Notes: generated by a model from the sequence alone, not told the origin. A stretch of 50,985 bases of DNA from CADCTB01 sp964479465 (GCA_964479465.1 CAYZMG010000027.1:1-50985), one strand, 5' to 3'; numbered from the stretch's first letter, positions 6,891-15,401 are shown. Program-made: numbers and translations.

Positions 6891-8795
6891 TCACAGCGCG
6901 TTCCAGCTCCGCCGCTTGAACAGCGCCTTGCGGGCCGCCTTGGCCACGACCTTCACCGGGTGGGTCTCCCCGAGGGCGGCCAGCACGAGCTCGGTGGCCG
7001 GCGACGGCGAGCGCCAGAGGCCTCCGATCAGCACGACCTGGCGCTCGTGGGCTCCGGCGAGGGCAACGGTGTCGCAGAGCTCGTCGATGCCCTGGGTGAC
7101 GAGACGCTGGGCCAGCACGTCGACGAACCACGAGACGTCGTCGGGATCGAACAATGCCTCCCGCTCTTCGAGGCCGTGGTCGACGAGCCAGCACATGGCG
7201 AACCCCCGGCGCACGGGGAGGGAGGCGAGGGCGCGGACCTCGGGGCCGGCGATGTCGAGGTCGATCTCGCCCATGACGGCAAGGGCCAGATTGGCCAGCG
7301 CGGGGTCGTCGAGCGCGCGCACTGCGTCGGCCAGCTCGGCCGCCTGCTGGGTGGGGGTGCGCCGGCGGCGCCATGCCTCGAGCTCGGCGGCGAGGACGGC
7401 GAAATCGTCGCCGTCGGTACCGAGAAACAGCTCAGTGGCCGTGGCGTCGGTGAAGCGACCGCTTTCCGGGGCCTCGTAGCCGGCCTCGGTCAACAGCCGG
7501 CGGGCGGTGACCACGCCGGCGGCGGTGAGCTCGACGGTCCCGCCCTGGCGCCGGCGGCTGATGAACACGTCGTCGTCCTCGGGGGCGACGGCATCGAGGC
7601 GGCGGACCATGCCGGCGAGCTCGAGGGCGTCGACGAGGTCGGTGACGTCGTAGCTGACGCGGCGGGCGACATCCTCGTCGGTGGTGTGAGGGAAGTGGAA
7701 AGCCCCGAGCACAGCGTGGGCGGCTTCGGCGCACAGGTCCTCGATCGGGAACGGGCGCTGGCCGGCGTACGGCCCGACCAGGAGGCCGACGCTGAGATGG
7801 TCGAGCAGGTCGGTCACCTCCGGCCACGCCATCCAGCGGTCGGAGTCGCGCTGTGACGCCAGCGGGCCGGCGGCGAGGAGCCCGTCGACGGCCTTGTCGA
7901 AGAACGCCCCCGGATCCTTGGCGATGGCGAGGCCCTTCTTGGTGGCGAGAACCCGGCCATGGGCCACCCGGACGACGCCGGCCTTCCTGGCCCAGTTGAA
8001 GATCTGGCGCAGGCCGGTCAGCTCGCCCGCGCTGGTGGTCCTGAACGTGCGGGTGCCGTAGTTGGGGTCCATGACGTCGCCGGTGTCGAGGAGGTCGACC
8101 AGGGCCCGGGCGTCGGCCAGGGTGAAGTTGCCCTTCTGGGTGAGCTTGCGGCCGGCGCCGGCGAAGGTGGCCAATGCGGCGAACTTGGCCAGGATCGGCG
8201 CCGCGGCCCGGGAGGCGGCGACTTCGGCGTCGTCGGGCGGGACGACGGGGGGCAGGGTGGGCCGGCGGGGCGGCGCTTCGTTGAACTGGGTGATCCACCG
8301 CTCGATGTCGTCCGGGTCCGACATGTCGATGCCGTCGCCGGCGGCCGAGGCGAACAGGGACTTGGCCATCCCGAACTTCGAGCGGTCGCCCATGGCGTCT
8401 ATGAAGCGGGGGGTGAGGTCGACCGTCGCCCGTATGAGGTCAGCGGCCGGCGACGAGCCGGGCCCCAGGAGCGCCTCGTCGTTCAGGAAGCCCAGCAAGG
8501 CGGCCAGGGCGAAGGGGATGGTCGCGCTCTCCTCCGGCGGAATGCTCAGCTTGCGAGGGCACCACTCCAGCAGGAACTCGCCAACATCCGCGGTGGTCCA
8601 GTGGCCGAGGTGGCCGCCGGCGTAGCCCCACTTCCAGTCGAGGGCGACGCCGGCTTCGCCGGCGGTGGCCGCGGCCTCGCCGGGCGCCGTGAGGCGGTGG
8701 TGGCCCTTGCGCAACCACTTCTCGAAGCGGGCGAGGAGGGCGGTCTTGGCCGCCTCGAACTGCTTGCCGTCGTCGGGGCCGAAGGTGAGGCTCAT
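6891..8795 (-). CDS. Large protein of unknown function, 634 aa
   Basis: The protein starts MSLTFGPDDGKQFEAAKTALL. It is soluble-looking and rich in Ala/Asp/Leu, with no signal peptide or membrane span. The region LDWKWGYAGGHLGHWTTADVGEFLLEW and the C-terminal half (ERQVVLIGGLWRSPSPATELV, then KAARKALFKRRSW) look conserved, but I recognise no domain. A central MLEVEL-like segment could be winged-helix. It lies 58 bp downstream of rho on the same strand, separated by a strong palindrome, so it probably has its own promoter. Third-position GC bias supports coding on this strand across the whole length. Confidence 0.6.
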   Translation of the reverse strand: MSLTFGPDDGKQFEAAKTALLARFEKWLRKGHHRLTAPGEAAATAGEAGVALDWKWGYAGGHLGHWTTADVGEFLLEWCPRKLSIPPEESATIPFALAALLGFLNDEALLGPGSSPAADLIRATVDLTPRFIDAMGDRSKFGMAKSLFASAAGDGIDMSDPDDIERWITQFNEAPPRRPTLPPVVPPDDAEVAASRAAAPILAKFAALATFAGAGRKLTQKGNFTLADARALVDLLDTGDVMDPNYGTRTFRTTSAGELTGLRQIFNWARKAGVVRVAHGRVLATKKGLAIAKDPGAFFDKAVDGLLAAGPLASQRDSDRWMAWPEVTDLLDHLSVGLLVGPYAGQRPFPIEDLCAEAAHAVLGAFHFPHTTDEDVARRVSYDVTDLVDALELAGMVRRLDAVAPEDDDVFISRRRQGGTVELTAAGVVTARRLLTEAGYEAPESGRFTDATATELFLGTDGDDFAVLAAELEAWRRRRTPTQQAAELADAVRALDDPALANLALAVMGEIDLDIAGPEVRALASLPVRRGFAMCWLVDHGLEEREALFDPDDVSWFVDVLAQRLVTQGIDELCDTVALAGAHERQVVLIGGLWRSPSPATELVLAALGETHPVKVVAKAARKALFKRRSWNAL

Positions 8796-8829
8796 CGGAT
8801 GGAAGCTTTTCAGGTCGAGGGCTTCCGTT

Positions 8830-8851
8830 CGCCCGCCGGCGCCGGCGGGCG
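8830..8851 (-). terminator. 22-bp perfect palindrome after rho
   Basis: CGCCCGCCGGC and its exact reverse complement meet with no spacer, 2 nt after the rho stop codon. It would form a very strong GC hairpin in the rho mRNA. There is no U-tract, so it may stabilise the 3' end rather than act as a classical terminator. Confidence 0.5.
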
Positions 8852-8853
8852 GC

Positions 8854-10611
8854 CTAGGGCGCTTTCGCGATCTCGCTCAGGAACTCGTCGTTGCTCTTGG
8901 TGTGCTTGATCTTGTCCATGAGCAGCTCCAGGCCGGCGCCGGGCTCGAGGGCGTTGAGCACGCGGCGCAGCTTCCAGACCTGATGGAGCTGGCTGGGTGC
9001 GAACAGCAGCTCCTCGTGGCGGGTGGAGCTGGCGTTGACGTCGAGCGCTGGGTAAATCCGCCGCTCGGCCAACCGGCGGTCGAGCCGCAGCTCCATGTTC
9101 CCCGTGCCCTTGAACTCCTCGAAAATGACCTCGTCCATCTTGGAGCCGGTCTCGATGAGGGCGGTGGCCAGGATGGTCAGCGAGCCACCCTCCTCCAGGT
9201 TCCGGGCCGATCCGAAGAACTTCTTGGGCGGGTAGAGCGCGTCGGTGGCCAACCCGCCGGACATGATCCGCCCCGTCGTGGGCGCGGCCAGGTTGTAGGC
9301 CCGGGCCAGGCGGGTGATGCCGTCGAGCACGATCACCACGTCCTTGCCCATCTCGACGAGGCGCTTGGCCCGCTCGCTGGCCAGCTCGGCCACCTGGGTG
9401 TGCTCGTCGGAGGGCCGGTCGAAGGTGGAGGCGATGACCTCGCCCTTCACCGACCGGCGCATGTCGGTGACCTCTTCGGGTCGCTCGTCCACCAGGAGCA
9501 CCATCAGGTGCACTTCGGGGTTGTTGACCTCGATCGAGTGGGCGATCTGCTTGAGGACGGTGGTCTTGCCCGCCTTGGGCGGCGACACGATCAGGCCGCG
9601 CTGGCCCTTGCCGATGGGCGACACCAGATCGCAGATGCGGGCCACCATGTTGGCGCCATCGCCGGGAACCTCCAAGCGGAGCTTCTCGTCGGGGAAGAGC
9701 GGGGTGAGGTCCTCGAAGCGGGGCCGCTGGCGGGCCTCGTCGGGCGTCATGCCGCTCACTGTGTCGATGCGCAGGAGGGCGGGGTACTTCTCACTGCTGC
9801 CCGCCGGCCGGCTGGCGCCCTTGATGGTGTCGCCCTTGCGGAGGCCGAAGCGGCGGACCTGGCTGAGCGACACGTACACGTCGTGCAGGCTGGCCAGGTA
9901 CCCGTTGGTGCGCAGGAAGCCGAAGCCCTCCTCCCGCAGGTCGAGCAGGCCTTCCACCGGGATGGGCTCGCCCTGGAACTGCGGCTCGGGCTGGCCGCCG
10001 CTGCGCGGCTCGGCGATGTCGCGCTCGCCCCGCTCGCGCCCCCGCCGGCGCCGGCCCCGCCGGTTGGCCGGGTCGGCGTCGAAGGGCTGCTGGCCGCCGG
10101 GACGGTGGTCGGGCCGGGATGCACCGTCACGGGGTCGTTCCTCGGTGCGGCTGGCGCCGTCGGCCCGGGCGTTGCCTGTGTCCTGGCTCTCCGGCGCCGG
10201 CTCCGAGTCGGTCCGGACATCGACCGAAGCGCTGCCGTTGTTGGCCGGCGGCGCCTCGACGATGGCCTCCACGACGGCCGCGGGCGGCTGGGTGTCGGGT
10301 TCGGAGGCCGGCGCCGGCGCCGGCGCGTCGGCCTTGGCCTCGTTGACATCGACCGGCAACGAACCCTGCTCGGAGCCGTTGGCGGCGGCCGCTGCGGCTG
10401 CGGCTGCCGCGGCCTTGCTGACCCGCGACCGGCGGGGCTTGTCCTCGGCGGTCTCGATGCCGGCTTCGCGCAGGATCTGGTCGATGAGCGTCGACTTCGA
10501 CGCCCGGGCCGACGGCTTCACGCCCATCGCCGCGGCGATGGTGGCCAGTTCGTCGCGCTCTTTGCGTTCGAGGACCGACCGCTCGAGCGGCGGCTGGGGA
10601 ACGATGGTCAC
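8854..10611 (-). CDS. rho: Transcription termination factor Rho
   Basis: A hexameric RNA helicase that ends transcription. The 585-residue protein begins with a Rho_N/SAP region (LERSVLERKERDELATIAAA, MGVKPSARA). A long disordered insert follows (poly-Ala, then RRGRRRRGRERGERD), typical of actinobacterial Rho. Next come the cold-shock RNA-binding domain (GEPIPVEGLLDLREEGFGFL) and the ATPase core: Walker A SPPKAGKTTVLKQIA near residue 340, LLVDERPEEVTDM, Walker B DVVIVLDGITRLARAYN, and the C-terminal PALDVNASSTRHEELL. The GTG at 10611 has no ribosome binding site of its own but overlaps the stop of a short upstream frame (GTGA), so translation is probably coupled. Confidence 0.95.
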   Translation of the reverse strand: MTIVPQPPLERSVLERKERDELATIAAAMGVKPSARASKSTLIDQILREAGIETAEDKPRRSRVSKAAAAAAAAAAANGSEQGSLPVDVNEAKADAPAPAPASEPDTQPPAAVVEAIVEAPPANNGSASVDVRTDSEPAPESQDTGNARADGASRTEERPRDGASRPDHRPGGQQPFDADPANRRGRRRRGRERGERDIAEPRSGGQPEPQFQGEPIPVEGLLDLREEGFGFLRTNGYLASLHDVYVSLSQVRRFGLRKGDTIKGASRPAGSSEKYPALLRIDTVSGMTPDEARQRPRFEDLTPLFPDEKLRLEVPGDGANMVARICDLVSPIGKGQRGLIVSPPKAGKTTVLKQIAHSIEVNNPEVHLMVLLVDERPEEVTDMRRSVKGEVIASTFDRPSDEHTQVAELASERAKRLVEMGKDVVIVLDGITRLARAYNLAAPTTGRIMSGGLATDALYPPKKFFGSARNLEEGGSLTILATALIETGSKMDEVIFEEFKGTGNMELRLDRRLAERRIYPALDVNASSTRHEELLFAPSQLHQVWKLRRVLNALEPGAGLELLMDKIKHTKSNDEFLSEIAKAP

Positions 10612-10631
10612 CGGGCTAGGGCCTCGGTCAT
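10608..10631 (-). CDS. Seven-codon leader frame coupled to rho
   Basis: ATG 10631 is preceded by an excellent ribosome binding site (GGAGG, 7 nt spacing) and encodes MTEALAR before a TGA at 10610-10608. That TGA overlaps the rho GTG as GTGA. It is the only good ribosome binding site near rho. Either it is a leader peptide that feeds ribosomes to rho, or one missing base hides the true rho start; adding one base would fuse MTEALAR to Rho in frame. Confidence 0.4.
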   Translation of the reverse strand: MTEALAR

Positions 10632-10842
10632 TGCTTCGCCTCCAAAGGGCTGGGAAGTGTGCCTGCAGGCCCCGGGGGAAAGGGGCCGGCGGTGTCGGAC
10701 GGAAAAGGAGCGGGGCTCCACCACCGGTGGCCAGGCCAGCTATCCGGCTTCATGGCGACCTGCCCGGGGGCGCCGCTACTGAGCCTGGGAACCGCCGGGG
10801 ATTCAGCGCCATCAGCATACAGCCAATACACCGAGGTTGCGC
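10632..10842 (-). promoter_or_regulatory. Long rho 5' leader with C-rich segment
   Basis: About 210 nt separate the 2-phosphoglycerate kinase stop from the rho start region. In the mRNA sense, about 10735-10670 is C/U-rich and partly G-poor (CTCCTTTTCCGTCCGACACC, then CCCCTTTCCCCC), the composition Rho prefers for loading. Rho autoregulates by terminating in its own leader in other bacteria, so this is a candidate rut region. A 67-codon GTG frame (10831-10628) spans it and ends ATGA-overlapping the seven-codon leader frame. It has no ribosome binding site and I do not treat it as a proven gene. Confidence 0.4.
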
Positions 10843-11781
10843 TTAGGCGCTGTTGGCACCGTCCTCGCCGGCCTCGGGGACGGCGTCGAAGGCTTGACCG
10901 ACCACGAGGTCGATGATCTGGGACAGCGTGGCGTCGAGGTTGTAGGAGGGGACGATGGAGACGCCGTGCTGGAGGGCCAGCGACTTCACGTACCGCTGCA
11001 TCTTGCGGATGTTGTCGAAGAGCTCCAGATAGCGCTCCGACGGCCGGTTGCGGGCCTCGCGCGCCCGCTGGAGGAAGTGGCTGCGGTGCACGTCGACCTC
11101 GTCGACGGTGACGACCAGAGGCACGACCACCGCCTTGCCCTTGAACCGGCCGTAGTCGAGGAACCCGGGAACGAGGTGGGCGCCTTCGAGGATGAGATCG
11201 GTGCCCTCGTCGATGGCCCGCTGGATCAGGGCGTTGATGCCCACGCTCACCGCCGAGGTCTGCTCCCGGAAGCCGATGATCACCGGATCGGCACTGCGCG
11301 GCAGGGGGTTGCGCACGAGGTTGGCGGCGTCGAAGGACGACGTGTGGAGGGTGGGAAACAGTTCGGCGGTGAACATCGACCGCATGACTTCACGCACGGC
11401 GTCGGTGGGGATGACGCGGGTGATCCCGAGACGGCTGGCCAGCATGGTGGCGATGGTGGACTTGCCGACGCCCGTCGCCCCGCCGAGGAGGATCACCAGG
11501 GGAATGTCGACGCGCTGGACCATCTGCCACTTGGCGAAGGATTCGGCGTAGCGGTCTCCGACCTCCGTGCGCAGCACGTCGAGCGCCAGGTCGTTCAGCT
11601 GCTGGCGGGTGATCGACAGCGTCCCCGACTCCTCCAGGCGCTCCTCGATGACCTCGGCGACGGCGAAGGCCCGGGCCGGCGCCAGCCCGGTGGCCATGAT
11701 GGCCGACGCCATGAGGCCCTTGGAATAGGGCAGCTCGTACTCGTTGTCGGAGACGACAATGTGGCGGGTCACCGCCCTCAT
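10843..11781 (-). CDS. 2-phosphoglycerate kinase
   Basis: Predicted to phosphorylate 2-phosphoglycerate to 2,3-bisphosphoglycerate, the first committed step to cyclic 2,3-diphosphoglycerate. The 312-residue protein has an N-terminal ATP-cone-like domain (residues ~1-95, with LPYSKGLMASAIMATGL). A P-loop kinase domain follows: Walker A LLGGATGVGKSTIATMLA, then VIPTDAVREVMRSM, FREQTSAVSVGINALI and LILEGAHLVPGFL. This is the architecture of methanogen 2-phosphoglycerate kinase. ATG 11781 has a strong GGGAGGGG ribosome binding site. It lies 29 nt after the cyclic 2,3-diphosphoglycerate synthetase gene and is clearly in its operon. A related P-loop kinase with another small phosphoacceptor cannot be excluded. 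Confidence 0.8.
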   Translation of the reverse strand: MRAVTRHIVVSDNEYELPYSKGLMASAIMATGLAPARAFAVAEVIEERLEESGTLSITRQQLNDLALDVLRTEVGDRYAESFAKWQMVQRVDIPLVILLGGATGVGKSTIATMLASRLGITRVIPTDAVREVMRSMFTAELFPTLHTSSFDAANLVRNPLPRSADPVIIGFREQTSAVSVGINALIQRAIDEGTDLILEGAHLVPGFLDYGRFKGKAVVVPLVVTVDEVDVHRSHFLQRAREARNRPSERYLELFDNIRKMQRYVKSLALQHGVSIVPSYNLDATLSQIIDLVVGQAFDAVPEAGEDGANSA

Positions 11782-11810
11782 CGCTGCAGCCCCTCCCTCA
11801 CGGCACCTCT

Positions 11811-13121
11811 CTACCCCGTACGAAACCGCTTCTCGGCGAGCTCGGCCGCTTGCTTGACCAGCTTCTCGAATGTGCCGTCGCCGCCGATGGTAACGACTCG
11901 ATTGTCACAGAAAACCACATCCCGGCCCTGTTCGAGGGCCGCCCTTGCCACCACGTCGACTCCCGCCGCCTTCAACTCGACGAGCACCACATCAGCGCCG
12001 GCGATGCGCTCCATGTCCAGCGCCAGTTGGGGGCGCCGGGCCAGGTTATGCGAGGTCCCCGTCACCGTCGCGCCGTGGGTGGTCTCGAGATGATCGACCA
12101 GGGTCTCGCCGGCCTTCTCGGGCGCGGTGGTGACGTAGAAGACCCGCCGGCCGGCGATGGAGGTGAGCGGTGTCGGTCGGAGGACCGTCTCGACGATCTT
12201 GGTGTCGGGCGCGAGGCGGCGGATCGTCTGCACCAGGGGGCCGGCGCCGTGCTCGGCCATGGTGACGACAATGAGGTCGGCGAGGAGGAGGCGGTAGGCG
12301 CCGAGATAGCCGCCGATCAGCTCCGGATCGGCGGTGGCGGGGGCGACGCAGAGGGTCACGTCGGCGTGGACCGGCGGCACGGCCGAGCCGCTGCCCTCGA
12401 GGACGATGAGGCCTTCGGGGCGGGCGTTGGCCAACTGGACGCCGGCGGCGAACGTGCTGTCGACAGGGGCGCCGGCCAGCCCGCCACCGCACCGGCGGGT
12501 GCCGATGGTGACGACGCCGGCGGTGAGCGCGTCCTCGAGGTGGTCGCTGGCCGCGTGGCGACCTTGTCCGGCGAGGGCGACCAGGCCCTCGACGGTGAGG
12601 TCGAACGTGGAGGGGTCGATCACCTCCGGCTCGGGCGGGCCACCCCGGCCCATGGCGACGATCACGGGCGGGGCATCGAGGGTGCGGGCCAGGTGGGCGG
12701 AGACCGCCGTCTTGCCCGTGCGCTTGCCTGTGCCGATCACGGCGATGGTCGCCTTGGTGGCGACGTGCGGGCGGGGCGGGGGTTCGAGCCGGAAGTCGGC
12801 CCCCTGGTAGGCCACGCCGGCCAGCAGGGCCTGCGCCGCCAGCCGCAACCGGAGGCGGGCGTCGACCACCGGCTCGTCGGAGAGGTCGTAGACGAGGTCG
12901 GGCTCGAAGCGGGTGAGGCCGGCGATGAGGGCTGCGACCGCCGTGGGCCCCTCCACCACGGGCACGCCGACTTCGAGGGCGCCGGCCAGCTTCTCGCCAC
13001 CGCCGAGCAGGACGGCGCCGGCGACCTCGACCCCGGGAATCAGGGTGGCGAGGTGCTCGATGGCGGCCCGCACCACCGGCGGGTAGTGCTCGCCGTCGAC
13101 GAGGACGAGGATCCGGACCGT
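11811..13121 (-). CDS. Cyclic 2,3-diphosphoglycerate synthetase
   Basis: Predicted to close 2,3-bisphosphoglycerate into cyclic 2,3-diphosphoglycerate using ATP. The 436-residue protein starts with VRILVLVDGEHYPPVVRAA, the family N-terminus. It then has a P-loop (AVIGTGKRTGKTAVSAHLA), IVAMGRGGPPEPEVI, a GTRRCGGGLAG loop, LIVLEGSGSAVPPV and the C-terminal DVVFCDNRVVTIGG. The N-terminal family sequence extends upstream of the first conventional start (GTG 13076) with no ATG, GTG or TTG in frame. ACG at 13121-13119 overlaps the apgM stop as TAACG, the position expected of a TAATG junction. I therefore take ACG as the start, or as an ATG with a base error. Confidence 0.8.
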   Translation of the reverse strand, partial: TVRILVLVDGEHYPPVVRAAIEHLATLIPGVEVAGAVLLGGGEKLAGALEVGVPVVEGPTAVAALIAGLTRFEPDLVYDLSDEPVVDARLRLRLAAQALLAGVAYQGADFRLEPPPRPHVATKATIAVIGTGKRTGKTAVSAHLARTLDAPPVIVAMGRGGPPEPEVIDPSTFDLTVEGLVALAGQGRHAASDHLEDALTAGVVTIGTRRCGGGLAGAPVDSTFAAGVQLANARPEGLIVLEGSGSAVPPVHADVTLCVAPATADPELIGGYLGAYRLLLADLIVVTMAEHGAGPLVQTIRRLAPDTKIVETVLRPTPLTSIAGRRVFYVTTAPEKAGETLVDHLETTHGATVTGTSHNLARRPQLALDMERIAGADVVLVELKAAGVDVVARAALEQGRDVVFCDNRVVTIGGDGTFEKLVKQAAELAEKRFRTG

Positions 13122-14281
13122 TACGGGCCCTGGGTGATGAGGTGGTTCATGAGGGTGTGCCCCGGCACCGGCGGGCAGTGCGCGGTGGCGGCCTCGGTGT
13201 AGACGCCGCCGGCGCCGTCAACCTCGGAGTCGACCAGCATGTAGGGCACGGACTCCGAGGTGTGGGTGCGCAGGGCGAGGGGCGTGGCGTGGTCGGGCAG
13301 GAGGAGCAGGCGCCAGGGGCGGAAATCGTCCATGTCCAGCGCTTCGATCAGGGGTCGCAGGATGCGGCGGTCCCAATTCTCCAGGGCCTTGACCTTCTCC
13401 TCCACGTTGCCGGCGTGGCCCGCTTCATCGCTGGCCTCGACGTGGATGACGAACAGGTCGTCGCCGGCGGCCAGGCTCTGGAGGCAGGCGTCACGCTTGG
13501 CCTCGTAGTCGGTGTCGTACCAGCCGGTGATGCCGGCGACCTCGGCCCGGCGGATGCCGGTGAGGGCGCCCAGGCCGCGCACCAGGTCGACGGCGCTGAC
13601 CATGCCGGCCTGGAGGCCGTAGGTGTCCTTGAACGACGGCAGGCGGGGCTGGCGGCCCTGGCCCCAGAGCCAGACCTGATTGGCGTCCACAGTCTCGAAG
13701 CGCTCGACGACCGCCCGGGAGGCGTCCATCAGCTCTCGCAGCCTGGGCGCCGCCGCGCCGGTGGGCCAGACCGCCGGCTTGCCCGTGAGGTCATGCGGCG
13801 GGGTGCAGTAGGCGTCGGCCCAGTCGGCCGGCGTGACGAGGATGTGGCGGTACTGCACGCCGGCGTGGAACTCGACGCCGGCGCCACCGAGCTCCTCCTG
13901 GAGGGCGGCGATGACCTCGGCCGCGGCCTCGGTGGTGGGGTGGCCGCCGGCGAAGTCGTCCATGGTGCCGCCGGCGCCGACCGTGACCAGATTGCAGCGG
14001 TAGGCGACCTGATCGTCGTCGAGCTGGAGGCCCATGGCCGCGGCCTCGATGGGCGCCCGGCCTGTGTGGTAGCGGGCGGGGTCGTAGCCGAGGATCGACA
14101 TGTTGCCGACGTCGCTGCCCGGCGGGAACCCCTCGGGGATGGTGGCCGCCCGCCCGACTTCGGCCCGGCGGGCAAGGGCGGCGAACATCGGGAGGTGGGC
14201 GGCCTCGAGGGGCGTCTTGCCGCCGAGCTCCTCGAGGGGCTCATCCGCGGCCCCGTCCGGCACGCAGACGATGTACTTCAT
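13121..14281 (-). CDS. ApgM-type cofactor-independent phosphoglycerate mutase homologue
   Basis: A member of the alkaline-phosphatase superfamily, 386 residues. It has MKYIVCVPDGAADEP (metal Asp), GGKTPLEAAHLPMF, SDVGNMSILGYDP with the nucleophile Ser, HVEASDEAGHAGN and LLLPDHATPL (metal ligands). Family members interconvert 2- and 3-phosphoglycerate. Homologues embedded in threonine operons that lack thrB have been proposed as the missing homoserine kinase activity. Here both contexts apply: it lies between thrC and the cyclic-diphosphoglycerate genes. ATG 14281 has GGAG 5 nt upstream and is preferred to GTG 14287. A 42-bp palindrome precedes it. Either role, or both, is possible. Confidence 0.8.
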   Translation of the reverse strand: MKYIVCVPDGAADEPLEELGGKTPLEAAHLPMFAALARRAEVGRAATIPEGFPPGSDVGNMSILGYDPARYHTGRAPIEAAAMGLQLDDDQVAYRCNLVTVGAGGTMDDFAGGHPTTEAAAEVIAALQEELGGAGVEFHAGVQYRHILVTPADWADAYCTPPHDLTGKPAVWPTGAAAPRLRELMDASRAVVERFETVDANQVWLWGQGRQPRLPSFKDTYGLQAGMVSAVDLVRGLGALTGIRRAEVAGITGWYDTDYEAKRDACLQSLAAGDDLFVIHVEASDEAGHAGNVEEKVKALENWDRRILRPLIEALDMDDFRPWRLLLLPDHATPLALRTHTSESVPYMLVDSEVDGAGGVYTEAATAHCPPVPGHTLMNHLITQGP

Positions 14282-14293
14282 ACCCACTCCGAA

Positions 14294-14335
14294 CTGGCTG
14301 CACTGACGGTCGTATCCGACCGTAGCTGCAGCCAG
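14294..14335 (-). repeat. 42-bp palindromic element, copy 1 (after thrC)
   Basis: Outer arms CTGGCTGCA and TGCAGCCAG flank a 3x3 mismatch and an inner stem ACGGTCG/CGACCGT. The element begins 16 nt after the thrC stop and ends 12 nt before the apgM ATG. It shares its arms with copies at 16714, 33541 and 50320. Confidence 0.85.
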
Positions 14336-14351
14336 AACGAGGGGGTGGGGA

Positions 14352-15401
14352 TCACAGGCCCAGTTCCGCTCGCACCGACGCCAGGTCGGCGTCGACGGGC
14401 GAGGGGACGGCGATCTCGGCGATGGCGCGGTCGGGATCCTTCAGGCCGTGGCCGGTCAGGGTGCAGACCACCGTGCGGGTGCCCTCGGGGACGCCCACCT
14501 TGAGCAGGCCGGCGACCGACGCCGCCGACGCCGGCTCGCAGAAGACGGCCTCGGTGCCGGCCAGGAGCCGGTAGGCGGCGAGGATCTCGGCGTCGGAGAC
14601 GGCGTGGATGCCGCCGCCCGACTCGCTGGCCGCGGACTCGGCGCCCCGCCACGAGGCCGGGTTGCCGATGCGGATGGCGGTGGCGATGGTGTCGGGGTTC
14701 TCGACGGGGTGGCCGAGGACGATCGGCGCCGCCCCCTCGGCCTGGAAGCCGAGCATGGCCGGCAGCTTGGTCGACCGGCCGGCGTCCTGGTAGCGGCGGT
14801 AGCCCATCCAGTAGGCGGTGATGTTGCCGGCGTTGCCGACGGGGATGCAGTGGACGTCGGGGGCGTCGCCCAGCACGTCGACCACCTCGAAGGCCCCGGT
14901 CTGCTGGCCCTGGATGCGGTAGGGGTTGACCGAGTTGACGATCGTGACGGGCTCACGGTCGCCCAGTTCGCGCACCAGATCGAGGGCGTTGTCGAAGTTG
15001 CCCCGGATCTGGAGGACGCGGGCGCCGTGGACCAGGGCCTGGGCCAGCTTGCCCAGGGCGATGTAGCCCTCGGGGATGAGCACCACGCACGTCAGGCCGG
15101 CCCGGGTGGAGTAGGCCGCCGCCGAGGCCGAGGTGTTGCCGGTGGAGGCGCACACGACCGCCTTGGCCCCCTCCTCGACCGCCTTGGAGATGGCCAGGGT
15201 CATGCCCCGGTCCTTGAACGAACCGGTCGGATTGGCGCCCTCGACCTTCAGCCAGACATCGGCACCGACCCGCTCGGAGATCCGGGGGGCGTGGACGAGC
15301 GGCGTGGCGCCCTCCTGGAGGGTGATCACCGGCGTGTTCTCATCGACGGGGAGGAACTCGCGGTACTCCTCGATCAGCCCCCGCCAACCGGCCTTGCTCA
15401 C
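14352..15401 (-). CDS. thrC: Threonine synthase
   Basis: Converts O-phospho-L-homoserine to threonine with pyridoxal phosphate. The 349-residue protein has the short class II-like layout: NPTGSFKDRGM with the cofactor Lys near residue 62, ASTGNTSASAAAYS, VGNAGNITAYWMGY and TLTGHGLKD. GTG 15401 overlaps the hom stop (GTGA), so the two are translationally coupled. The product needs phosphohomoserine, yet no GHMP-type thrB lies in the operon; the next gene is the ApgM homologue. Confidence 0.93.
   Translation of the reverse strand: MSKAGWRGLIEEYREFLPVDENTPVITLQEGATPLVHAPRISERVGADVWLKVEGANPTGSFKDRGMTLAISKAVEEGAKAVVCASTGNTSASAAAYSTRAGLTCVVLIPEGYIALGKLAQALVHGARVLQIRGNFDNALDLVRELGDREPVTIVNSVNPYRIQGQQTGAFEVVDVLGDAPDVHCIPVGNAGNITAYWMGYRRYQDAGRSTKLPAMLGFQAEGAAPIVLGHPVENPDTIATAIRIGNPASWRGAESAASESGGGIHAVSDAEILAAYRLLAGTEAVFCEPASAASVAGLLKVGVPEGTRTVVCTLTGHGLKDPDRAIAEIAVPSPVDADLASVRAELGL

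Noticed and set aside
10628..10831. 67-aa protein gene in the rho leader
   Set aside because: It starts with GTG without a ribosome binding site and shows no recognisable features; the region reads better as a leader. The ATGA overlap with the seven-codon frame is noted in the rho leader entry.
10640..10840. Riboswitch (cyclic di-AMP, cyclic di-GMP or cobalamin) in the rho leader
   Set aside because: GGCGCTGAATCC and GAAGCCGG are loosely suggestive, but the other conserved blocks of those classes are missing.
8665..10846. Long plus-strand frames opposite rho
   Set aside because: Rho is unambiguous on the minus strand; the opposite frames are open only because of the high GC content.
13074..13076. 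GTG 13076 as the cDPGS start
   Set aside because: It would delete the conserved VRILVLVDGEHYPP segment and leave a 44-nt gap after apgM.
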